Source: Paramacrobiotus metropolitanus (taxonomy: Eukaryota; Tardigrada; Eutardigrada; Parachela; Macrobiotidae). Taken from it: a stretch of 64,000 bases of DNA. A program made the translations under genes and the position numbers. Positions 23,541-33,874 of the stretch are shown here, in pieces. The stretch lies in NCBI RefSeq assembly GCF_019649055.1, contig NW_026570260.1:434001-498000 (forward strand). The letters run 5' to 3'. Under the pieces are notes generated by a model that was not told where the DNA came from, ran no database searches, and saw nothing but the letters and a program-made list of their open reading frames with translations. The number at the start of each line of letters is the position of its first letter. Position 1 is the first letter of the stretch.

Positions 23541-24810
23541 ATGACGACGTTTACTGCGAAGATGCACAGTCATGTGCTGGCACGGCTGCCTCAAAGCTCC
23601 TTGCGTGATCATCGCTATATGGCGTCGATTGTGCGCAATTACAAAATATACGAAATAATCTGCATAAGCACCAGTTGCGTTCCTGTCAAGGTGATAATTT
23701 ACTGCTATCCAAAGAGCTTCGAAATACTCAAGGGAAACTATTCGCAGGCAATGACGCTGTTCAACAAAACTAACACTACCATGAATGCCATCTGTTCCCG
23801 CTATGGGAATCTTAGTGTCCCACTGGTCATCGTGGAAATAACTGCAATGTTGGCAGTGATTGTCTTGAACACCGCCGGTCTCGTAAGTCTCTTTCGCACC
23901 ACATCCGTCAGCGCCACTTTCAAACCGTACATCGCCAATCACCTCCTAGCCAACCTGACCCTGGCTATCCTGGAGAATCCTCTAGATATTCTCTTCGAGC
24001 TGTCCTGTCAGCGCTGGACATTGTCATGGGCGGCGTGTGACCTTTTCCTTTACTGCAACTCCGTCATAACCGGTTGGGCGATGCACGCCCACTTTCTCAT
24101 CACCCTTAATCGCCTCTGGGCGCTGACCTTCCCTTACGCCTACCGGCACCGCCACAGCATCGTTACCAGTTTCCTCGTTATCACCGGCGCGCTCATATAC
24201 CTCCACGCTTGGTGCATTCCCGGCTTAATCCTGGATTCCCTCTTCTACCGGAATATGGAAAATGACTGCGAGAACAACGACGGCGCCCAGCGATCATGGG
24301 TGGTGGGAATGCAGGTCTGCTTAATTCTGGCGCCCATCGCGTTTGTGGCGGGATCGTATGTGTTCATCATCTTGAAACAGCGGATGCGACTGCGGACGAG
24401 ACCCGGGTCACTTCGACAGGAGAAGAACCAGAGCCTGACCATGGACGGGTCCAGTGTGGACACAGTGAACAAAACAACACGTCAGCAGAATAACCAGGCC
24501 TTCCTTATCGTGACGTGGACGTCGTGACGTCCTTCTGATGACGTGGACGCCGTATCAGGTCTGTCAGTTGCTTTTAATTGTCAAAGTGCCAGTGAGCGGT
24601 CCGTTGGTGGCCAGCCTGGATGTGCTGTTAAATGTACAAGCTATCTTAGACCCGCTACCCTCCACGCCGGTTGTGTCCATCTGCAAACGCCGGATGCTTA
24701 CGAAACCCGGTTGTGGGGGAAGCGGTGGCTGCGGCACACCTGGAGAGCTCAACCTCATAACAGACTCTATGCCCGTGCGGCCGACCGGTGTGCAGGGACG
24801 AGCCAGCTGA
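23541..24810 (+). pseudogene. Rhodopsin-like orphan GPCR copy 1, frameshifted in TM6
   Basis: The frame runs to a stop at 24525 and continues in the +1 frame from ~24538 to 24810. The likely start is ATG 23751 (MTLFNKTNTTMNA), with N-glycosylation sites, followed by TM1-TM5. Its paralog at 27864-28916 is intact, and motifs match throughout (LVSLFRTTSVS, FKPYIAN, ENPLDIL, NRLWAL, RQQNNQAFLI, TWTPYQVCQLL). Between NNQAFLI and TWTPYQ this copy has 28 nt where the paralog has 27, in a GTGACGT/GACGTGGACG-rich stretch. That shifts the frame in TM6 and leaves a five-helix product. TM7 and the tail are also more diverged. It is a recent pseudogene or carries an assembly error. The ligand is unknown. 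Confidence 0.75.
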
Positions 24811-24871
24811 TCGACCGGAGCGTAGCGGAGGTTCTCTATATTCCAGACTAATGCATTTGCTGATTTCTGTC

Positions 24872-24923
24872 CGTTACGGAAGTTCGTTACGGAAGTGCGT
24901 TACCGAAGTTTGCTACGGAAGTA
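24872..24923 (+). repeat. Four 13-bp tandem units
   Basis: Units CGTTACGGAAGTT, CGTTACGGAAGTG, CGTTACCGAAGTT and TGCTACGGAAGTA lie head to tail, 62 bp past the GPCR copy 1 frame. Confidence 0.85.
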
Positions 24924-25784
24924 ATACTATGAAGTCACGCTGCTGACCACTATGACGTTACCTCAGCTGGTGTATATGAAGTCATTGCTGACTTCGTACT
25001 TCGTAGCGGCCTTATACAATGGTGCCGTATATCTTGATTTCTGTCGGTTACGTAGATAGCTAGAGCACATGACATTTCGACGTACAAATGCATCCCATGA
25101 AACAGCGTAATGCACACGAGTGACCGGCAATAATGGCTTCCGGCAAAATATCCTCATGGAAATTTTTCTGTATCCCGTTCCCTATATACAGCCGGGCCTA
25201 TTAGCGCCAGCACTGGTAGCGGCTGATATATGCACCTTTGTACGAATGGCTCTGCAGCACGCACGAATTTGCTTCTCTACTGTAATTGCATGATAATTAT
25301 TGCCCTACGTACTCGTAGATATTAACCTACGTTGAAATTTTAACTGCCCGGCCGTCAAGGAACACGAAATCGCGCATTGTGGCTCAATGCATAAAGAGAT
25401 GCAGTGCAGTGTAGCTATAATGATTTAATTGTCGTCAACCTGCCGTAAATAATATATTCAATTTTTTGACTTGGTTTTTAAAAAAAAATTACCTCTTAAT
25501 GTGGCATTGCGTTTGCTTTCAAACACATTAGTTTGATTAGAGCTGAAGATTTAATTCGATTCGGATCGCTATACGCATCGTGTAACATATGTTCTACTCT
25601 GTACGTACATATATGCGGTACTACGCAATCGAATTCTTGATATTTTCCTTAATATTTATCTGTACGCATACGGTAAATTATTTTACATAAAACTTCTCAT
25701 GTCTTTGACCACAAGATCTTTGTGCTGCCTGTCAAACAAGTAAGCACCCAGTGCTGCGACACAAAACACGAAAGAGTTTTAGGG

Positions 25785-27060
25785 TTTTTTAGCACAGGAG
25801 ACGGGGCAATTAACGGTAATTACGGAATCGGGGATATCAAAGTGGCCCTAAAATGGGTCAAGGAAAACATTGCCAAATTCGGTGAGGATCCGGAAGCAGT
25901 ATTTTTGGAGAAAGCGCAGGAGGCGCGCCGACTTCAGCGGTGTTTCTGGATAAAAGCGTCAGGCAATATTGCAGCCTAACCAAAACTTCTCTTTGTAGAA
26001 AATGTTCGTGCCGGCATAGCAATGAGTGGAAGCATCCTGTCATCGCGGTCTGTCAATTACGCTGCAAAAGTTGGTGCTGATACGGTGGCCAGTGCACTTG
26101 GATGCCTAAACGCCACACAAGCAGAAGTCGTTCAGTGTTTAAAGGAAGCTCCCTTGGAGAAATTCCTAAAGGTTACCGAGCTCATCGGTAAAAATATTTC
26201 GGTAAATACGCTCAACTGTGGAACTATGCACTTGTTAAAATACAAAACGTATTATCGATCGGTGCATAAATTAGTAACTGATTTCTACCATATACGTTTT
26301 GCTAACCAGTAAGTGTCCACAGATGTGGTTCATGTTTGGACCTGTGATCGACTGCGAACATACGAGTATAAAGGCGCAAATGATAAACAAACAAAAACAA
26401 ATCAAGTCTAAACGAGAAGGCACCTTTATCACAGGATATCTACGGGAGGATTCATCGCTGTTACTAATGTGCAAGTACCTGTTCTCATTTACGATAGTGT
26501 CTGACTTTATTGTTGCAAATCGTTATGGGAGTTTTTCATTTTTTGAAACGTTAACATTTCAAAAACCGAAAAAATCCCATAAAGATATGCAACCATCCAT
26601 AATAGAATTAATGTTATAATAAAGCTAGTGGCTGAACATTCAAAAATTAAACCTTAAAACTAGTGGCCTAAAGGGAGCTGTTTTTACCTAACTCCACTTT
26701 TGACTTCCCCGTTACTAAAAAGGTTGTGACAGAAAACGCTCGCCTATTGCGCCCTTGTAACCTTGAGGAAACGGTGGATCAAACCGTGATTCCTGCAGTA
26801 TTAATATTACAAACTCGCTGAAAATGATGATCGTTCTACCACTATGCGAAAAACGTTCCACGTAAACTGCATCATTGCTGTTTCAGGGCTTTATAATTTT
26901 GCAGCACTGCTAATGAGTTTTGTTTTTGCAGATGGCTACTGACCTTATGTTTGGTTTTCCGGCAATTCAAGAAGCTCGCGCCTACACCAACCGGTCTTTG
27001 CTTCCAACCAGCTATATTGCATTTCTTACGATCCGAATTCCAATGGTTTAGGTGCAGAAA
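25785..27060 (+). pseudogene. Decayed type-B carboxylesterase
   Basis: Fragments in family order are recognisable: [20 protein letters not shown], then [16 protein letters not shown] (to ~25898), then [16 protein letters not shown] with the nucleophile Ser (25904 on). Next come ENVRAGIAMSGS and ASALGCLNATQAEVVQCLKE (~26000-26190), then MWFMFGPVID (26331 on), and finally ATDLMFGFPAIQEARAYTN and LYCISYDPNSNG (~26938-27050). The reading frame breaks just before GESAGG, where the usual two codons are reduced to 2 nt, and again before LYCISYDP. The N-terminal third and a proper catalytic Glu/His context are missing. These breaks argue for a dead gene. It lies between the two oppositely oriented GPCR copies. 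Confidence 0.75.
26525..26582. repeat. 25-nt imperfect inverted repeat
   Basis: The left arm (TATGGGAGTTTTTC...TTTTTTGAAA) and right arm (TTTCAAAAA..AAAAAATCCCATA) pair with about three mismatches around an 8-nt loop. It lies inside the carboxylesterase relic. Confidence 0.7.
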
Positions 27061-27863
27061 ATCCATGATAATGAGAAAAGTTGTATATGTAAAAAACTGA
27101 TGTCCCAGGTTTTAAATCCGACTGGTTGGGGCGCCGTAGTCGGTGAAACTACTGCAAAGTGCTCAAGTTTTTTGTTCAATTTATCCCAGTAGACTGACTC
27201 ACTCACACTTGTTTTAATACTACGAGTACGTCTGACAATTCAGAATGTGCTGCAAACATAAAAAAGTAATTATTTAACAGCACCAAAAGTCTGAAGTGGC
27301 TGTTAACGGTTCTATAGGCGTGATATAAAAAAAATGGAAGTACAATCTTTATTTCCCTGATTTTCGTCAAGAAAATACAGTATACCACGCTGAATCCTCA
27401 AGCTTATGTATGGTTCAGTATCATCGTTTTCTTAAGAGTTAACACTCTAGTACCTGGACTGCGTTGCATGTATACTTCTACGCAGAATAGGATATCCAAA
27501 CTGAAAACATACAACGCAGCTGATGGCCATTGCGTGTCAGTATCGATATTCTCAGACATACCGTGCTTTAATTCCATGATAACAGTTACCTAATTATAGT
27601 CGTATAGACCCGAAAAGTACCAGTGCTCAAAATGTTACTAACGTAAAACTGCTGTTCTCTAATTAAACCCAGAAAGACAGTTATGTTCAGATGTTACTCA
27701 TATACAGTGCAACTGATCATGAGGCATCTGCAACCGTACTCTTTACAAAACTGTTAGATGGACACGAAACCAGTCATGGTCCGGTTCCATACGGAAGGTC
27801 ATTCGTTCCAAGCTTTGCCACACACTAAAACAATCACATATAATTATATAAAGATGTTCCTCA
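27061..27863. other. Spacer between the esterase relic and GPCR copy 2
   Basis: AT-rich; no coding sequence or notable repeat is seen. Confidence 0.4.
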
Positions 27864-28916
27864 TCAACGCCACTGCTGGAAAGCGGCCCATACGTCCGAG
27901 ACAATGCTGGTGGACAGCACCGGATCCAGGACAGACTGAATGATCCACAAAACATCCAGGGCGCCTATGACGTCATCGGCCACCGTCATGTCCAGGATCT
28001 GCAATAACTGGCAGACCTGGTAGGGCGTCCATGTAATCACCACACTGCAGGTCAACAGGGTGAGGATGAGGAAGGCCTGATTGTTTTGCTGACGGGTGTT
28101 CTTCTGTGCTGCAGGAGGATCGCTGCTTTTCCCGTCCGTTGGCTTCTGCGACAGAGGGGCTTCCCTTGTTCCGGGACGCGTCTTCCATCGCATACGCTGC
28201 CGGTCGATAATGTACATATAGGCTCCCGCCACGAAGACGATAGGAGCCAGAAACAAGCAGATCTGCAGCGCTAATGCCCACGTTCGTTGGGCGTCGTTGT
28301 TCACCTCGCATTCGTCATTCATGCTGCGGTAGAACACGGAATCCAGAACGAGGCCTGGAACGCTCCAAATGTGGACGTATACAAGAGCGCCGCCTATAAA
28401 GAGGAAGCTGGTGCTAATAATGTGTTGGTCACGATAACTGTAAGGAAAAACCAGCGCCCAGAGGCGGTTGACGGTGATGAGGAGGTGGGCGTGTATCGCC
28501 CACGCCGTGATGACGTAGTTGCAGTACAGATAAAGGTCACAGATCGCCCACGACAGCGTCCAGTGTTGGCAGGAGAGCTCCAATAAAATGTCCAGGGGAT
28601 TTTCAAAAACAGCTAGGGATAAGTTGGCCAGGAGAAGGTTGGCGATGTAGGGTTTAAATGAGGAGCTGACGGATGTGGTGCGGAAGAGACTGACGAGACC
28701 GGCGGCGCTGATTATGATAACTGCCGACATGGAGACGATTTCGATGGCGGTTTGCGGATCGCTCCAATTACCATAATGGAGGCAGGCATCGTCTAGGCTA
28801 GCGTTTCTGGTGGAATTGGAATGGGAAACGTTCGTGTAGTTCGTACTACCACCGTTTAGGTCTTTCGTTCCGTGATGTCCCAAGGTGCGCCTTGTATTTA
28901 CTGATGTTAGGTACAT
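27864..28916 (-). CDS. Rhodopsin-like orphan GPCR copy 2, 350 aa, single exon
   Basis: An uninterrupted frame starts with ATG at 28916. The extracellular N-terminus has several N-x-S/T sites (NYTN, NVS, NST, NAS). Seven hydrophobic helices are visible. TM3 contains ICDLYLYC with the conserved Cys, and ECL2 contains NDECEVN for the disulfide. The DRY position reads NRL (TVNRLWALVFPY). TM6 reads ITWTPYQVCQLL, lacking the usual Cys-Trp pair but keeping the Pro. TM7 reads SVLDPVLSTSIV where NPxxY is expected. It is a class-A-like orphan receptor; G-protein coupling may be unusual. It is intronless and is the intact partner of the frameshifted copy 5 kb away on the opposite strand. Confidence 0.85.
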   Translation of the reverse strand: MYLTSVNTRRTLGHHGTKDLNGGSTNYTNVSHSNSTRNASLDDACLHYGNWSDPQTAIEIVSMSAVIIISAAGLVSLFRTTSVSSSFKPYIANLLLANLSLAVFENPLDILLELSCQHWTLSWAICDLYLYCNYVITAWAIHAHLLITVNRLWALVFPYSYRDQHIISTSFLFIGGALVYVHIWSVPGLVLDSVFYRSMNDECEVNNDAQRTWALALQICLFLAPIVFVAGAYMYIIDRQRMRWKTRPGTREAPLSQKPTDGKSSDPPAAQKNTRQQNNQAFLILTLLTCSVVITWTPYQVCQLLQILDMTVADDVIGALDVLWIIQSVLDPVLSTSIVSDVWAAFQQWR

Positions 28917-30059
28917 TGCACAAGCACAGCGTATTTGGTTTTACATGGAAACCGTAGAGGAAGCTGGAGTGCATGTTGGTGCACGCTGCCACGCAGTAGA
29001 ACCGAAGCTAAGGTTGCTGGAAATGGGGATGGTAGGAACTACTGTGATATCGCGCGGTAAGACTGCACAACTTGCTACTCCAGTGCAGCGCTCAGATACC
29101 TTAATACCGCTCTTAAAGAAATTGGCCACTGATTCAAGAGTAATTTATAATTATTATCCGGACGGAATTTGCCGACTGAGACTAAAGAAAGGGCACCCGT
29201 TCGTGGTACTGTAACATTACCCTTGAGCTTGGGGGAAACCGATAACAGGAATTGCGTGCATGACACCGCCAATTATCACCACTGTATCCTGCCTCCATTA
29301 GCGTAATGACGTGTTGAGTGGCCACTAACATTACCACTTGCACCTGCCTTGATCGCCAACAGGATTCGCTGCCACGGTCCGACTAAGCGAATGAATCGCA
29401 TTGCTGCCTCGCAACATAAAGAGGGCTTCTCCCGAATAGCGCACTCGTACTCGAAGTAAGCAGAATGAAGCACAAAGTACTCGATGTCTCACCTGTGGTC
29501 AAATCGCAGTCGGCAAAACAGCTGAGCAATTTTACATCTGACTGGCGCACGCCTATGCCGCTTACCTATCTCTACGTTACTTAAAGGTACCATGCGAAAT
29601 ACTTAGTAATTTTACAATGCAGATACAACGAGTACGTTGATGAAACCTGGCCTGGCTGCTACGTCAATCGCGCTGCGGCCGGCATCAGATGCCGCGTGGC
29701 ACGTCAGATGTGCGCATTCTCGGAAGTTGCAGAAACTGGAGCAGATGGGATACGGATGCATCCATCACGTGACGTCGCCCTAATGTAGGCCGCCACGTTG
29801 TGTGAACTCTGTCATGCGCATCGCGTTTAGTCGAAATCCGGATAACCTGATATCGTTATTACCTCCGCTCTTTTTCATTCAGTTTACTTCCGCACATGCG
29901 GTTATTTCCGGTCACAAGATACAGTTTCCATACAGTCTCTTCAAGCTAAATAAATCGTCTTCTTAAAAACCGTACAAATCTCTAAAAAAACGCACTACAC
30001 AAAGGGATAATAAATAAATGATTCTGTATTATAAATTAAACGCCCTTCATCTGGCCACA
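28917..30059. other. Intergenic, no gene seen
   Basis: Short open frames only. A stretch at 29640-29790 has coding-like composition but no domain, start or splice support. Confidence 0.4.
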
Positions 30060-33000
30060 TCAGGCCTCGCCGTTGACCGGTGCTGCGTGTCCATTGGTTA
30101 CTCGTTTGTTGAACTGCGCCTCGTGCTGTTCGTAGGCTTTCTGCAGTTTCTTTATCTGGCCTTTGCTTAGCTCCTGCCCCTTTTCATCGTGCGTCGGAAT
30201 GCCCTAGAACCATCGGAAACAAGGTGAATTCGCCCGGCTTTCGTACCAGCAAAAATTACCAAAAATAAAAAACGTATGGTTTTTCTGCTGATATCTGCTT
30301 TCCATTTTTTCCTGTTAGCTATTCTGTTGTTATTATTACTGAGGTGTAAGTACCTTGCCGTCAAACTGTGAATATTTGTCTATCTGCAAGCGGAAAAGCT
30401 GATCGGGTGGGGTTTGCAAGATCTTCTCCTTGGCCAACCGTGCTTGCTCCAGTTCCAGCCGTTTACGTTCCTTCTCCGCTTTTTTTTCCTGCTCCACCTG
30501 AATTAGACCATAACATTTAACCCTTAACGCCGTTAATCATTCTTATTTTAAAACACGGACCTTCACTTTGGCCTCCTTCTCCCGGAGCAGCGTCTCCCGA
30601 TCAACCAGTTTGATGGCCGACGGTTGGTTGTCGCCCTCGCGATCCTCCAGCCGGACGCCCAGATTGGGCAGGATGTCGTCGCGAACTTTATCGCACAGCT
30701 GCAAGATCTTCCCGGCCTTCTCCAAGCCGCGCGCTTCCTGTCGAATTTCGTCACGAAAGTCAGCCAGAGCACGAACATACGGCAATACCACTTCTTCCAG
30801 CTGCAAGGAAATTCCTCATCTTATTTTATGTTGTTCAACGAGAGTAATACGAACTTACGTTAACCGTTCCACTGCCGCCGGCGATTTGGACGGATGGTCC
30901 AATACTATCATCCGCATCGAAAACACCGAAGATACGCATCATCTTCGTCAGATACAGCGCAATTAGCCTCAGTAATGCCGGATGTGGGCTGCGCCCGTTG
31001 GATGCCGCTTCGCGGTTGTACACGTTCGTGTCACTGATCATCTTTCGAATCGTGTCCATCACCGTTCGTGTATCAACAGAATCTGTAAGATAACAACCAT
31101 CAGGGTCACCACAAACATCAAATACCAATTTACGTATGCCACACTGTCAAAATGCTCAGAAAACGCAACTTACCGCACAGTGCATTATGAATGGTCTTTT
31201 TGTCGGCGAAAAATCTACAAAAGGCCTCAGTGAAAATAGTAATGCTAAAGTTTTACAAAGCAGTTATGCGCATGTACTTGTCTCTAAGTTTTAAATCCTC
31301 TTCATTCCATTTTGAGTGATCATCAGCTGCCGAAGATCGCAATAGATCCTTGATATTGAGAAAAAATTCCTACAAACATTACGACTTCCATAGAGCAGCA
31401 GAAAATGTGGGACGCGACGAAATCCGTTTAAAACCATAAATCTGTTTACAACTTTACATTGATGGTCTTTTCAAACTGCACTGCGCCGTCCATGACAGCG
31501 TCGGAGTAGTCGAGCGTGTCCTTCCAGGAGTGGAGCAAGAAAGCAATGCGGATCTGGCGGGCCGTGTTCTTCTTCAGCGCCTCCTTGATGGTGATGAAGT
31601 TCTTGAGACTCTTGCTCATTTTGCAGCCTGTGATGGTTAGATGGCCCGAATGCAGGAAGTAGTTGACCCACGCGTCGCTCCCAAACGCCGCCTCCGACTG
31701 AGCAATCTCGTTGTCGTGGTGGGGGAAGCGCAGATCCACGCCACCGGCGTGAATGTCCAGTTTGTCGCCTGCACACCATTTTCCTCCAACTCTTTCGCTT
31801 AATATTATCAATTTAAAAGTAAACTTTTTGAAAAAATTCTAATGTTTTTAAACAAACCGTTTATTTTCAAAAAATGCCAAATCGTTTAAGTAAACAATGT
31901 ATGAACAAATGCAATACGAACTGGGAATACGCGTAGTGCAGTAAATTAGCGACATACCGAGAACTTCGGTAGCCATGGCAGAGCACTCAATGTGCCATCC
32001 CGGCCGACCGCGGCCCCATGGCGAATCCCATGCCGGCTCACCGGGTTTCGACGCTTTCCATAGCGCAAAGTCCATGGCTGTTCGTTTGCCCCGGCTTTGT
32101 TCCGACAAAACGCCTGTAACATTCCTTAAGTCTGAAATGGAAGCCATCCACAAAACAATTTAAGATTACCTTCGCCTTCCTCCAAGGCTTTCGTGTCTCC
32201 AAACGCTTCCGGTACCAACTTGCAATAGTGATGCTTATCGGACTGATCGAAGGCCTTGGTGTCAAAGTAAACCGAGCCATCGGCTTCATAACTGTCACAA
32301 AGCAACGAATGCATCCAAACTCAGAAAAGAGTCAAAAGACGTGATAACAGATAAAATGATCGGATAGTACAGTACTTACGCGTATCCACTGGAGACGATC
32401 TTCTGGATAAACTGCACAATTTCCGGAACGTATTCGCTGACCCGCGTCAAGATATCCGCCGGCAAAACCTTCACAAAATATAACCCGTAAAAAATAAAAG
32501 TAGATGCAAGAGTGCTAGACTAACATTAAGCGCTCTCATGTCAGCATGGAAGTCGTTCTCCCAGAATTTGGGCAGTGCGGCGAAGATGGCGTTGTCGGTG
32601 ACGTTGAAGCCATCGCGGCGGTCTAGATGGTTTCCCAGAGGCTCACTAAAGGCTTCGTACAACTCCGCGGTGGGTGGGTCGGGGGTCGTCAACTGCTCGT
32701 ACTCCTGGAGCAGATCGCGGCATTTCTTATCGATGTTCGAGTAGGCTGACTTTTTATCCTGGCAGTCTTCTTTGTTGATCATCGTCAAAAATTGCTACAA
32801 AAAAATCCCATAACAAACACAAGAAACAAATAACATTTCACAATAATGACACTGTACATAAAAATTAAAATTTTTTGAAAAGTCGAAAACTCAAGTAGGA
32901 CAATAACTAATAAAAACGAAAAAACCAACAAATCATACCGTCAGTGCTTCGCGTAAATCGGCGAGGATGACATCTTTTTTATGGCTCGATTGTTTGTAGC

Positions 33001-33874
33001 GGTCCAAGAGATAGTGGACCCGTGCGCGCTTGATGATCTAATCAATGAATGAAAGCGAGTTTTTTCACTGCTGCCATTGAGAACATTCTGATGTCGATCA
33101 AGCAAAAGAGGCTGACGCAACCGCGACTCGTTCACCTTGTCATCGATGTCGGTGATGTTCATCACATACTGCACGTCGTAGTTGAAGTAGTCGGTGAGGA
33201 CGCGCCGGAGAATGTCGAAGGAGATGTAGGCTCTGAGGAAAGCACCACAAAAATTCAAAGAGAGAATTCAAAGAATCATGAAGAGGAAGACTGTAGACAC
33301 CGTGCCGCACCTGGCATGGCCCATGTGCGAAGCATCGTACACCGTCGGACCACAGGTGTACCATGACACTCGCTCCCCATCCTCCGGGACAAAGATCTCC
33401 TACAGATCAATCATGATAAATATCACGACAGTTCCATTCCAAGTGCTACACTTCCAAGTGACAACACTCACTTTTCTCCGCGTAAAGCTGTTGTATAATC
33501 GCAGCTGCTGGCGCTGCTCTCCGGACGGAGCGCGCCACAGACTCTGGACCTTTTTACTCCGTTCTGCAAGCGAATCAAGAATTTTACGTTGTACAGTGCA
33601 AACGATGATTCAAATGGATAATTGTTCGATTATATAGATTTTCGTGCAAAACGAAGTCCAGGAGGTTCGTGGCTGTTCTCGTTGCTCACCGAGAGTGTCA
33701 GCGTCGCTGAGCAGTTTCGTTAGATCGCCGCCCTCCATGGCCTCGCTGAGACGCTGCTGATGGGCCAGCAGGTGCGTTTGGCTGTGTTCGGGATCGCGGC
33801 TGCACGGATGAGATCGCGAACGGTGCAGTTTACGCTGGTCGAACAGGGGTTCCTCCTCGCACTCTTCGCTGTTC
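30060..33874 (-). CDS. CARS1: Cytoplasmic cysteinyl-tRNA synthetase, 16 exons
   Basis: Exons: 33874-33690, 33563-33472, 33399-33311, 33232-33136, 33037-32939, 32794-32525, 32468-32380, 32291-32170, 32113-31958, 31768-31458, 31369-31278, 31214-31174, 31082-30859, 30800-30561, 30497-30354, 30203-30060 (TGA). All junctions keep phase, giving ~797 aa. It charges tRNA-Cys with cysteine in the cytosol. Class I signatures: [15 protein letters not shown] (HIGH-type), [20 protein letters not shown] and [17 protein letters not shown] (zinc and active-site residues), and [11 protein letters not shown] (KMSKS). The Lys/Glu-rich C-terminal extension ([20 protein letters not shown]) matches the eukaryotic enzyme. 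The first listed exon adds an acidic ~60-residue stretch ([20 protein letters not shown]) before [12 protein letters not shown]. The exon carrying the start codon, above 33874, is not identified. Confidence 0.97.

Noticed and set aside
28885-29214. 109-aa open frame downstream of GPCR copy 2's start
   Set aside because: It overlaps the opposite-strand GPCR start, has no domain and shows no conservation clue.
32113-32126. Alternative CARS1 acceptor at 32125
   Set aside because: It would give the frame GMLQAF, breaking the conserved [11 protein letters not shown]. The acceptor before 32113 keeps phase.
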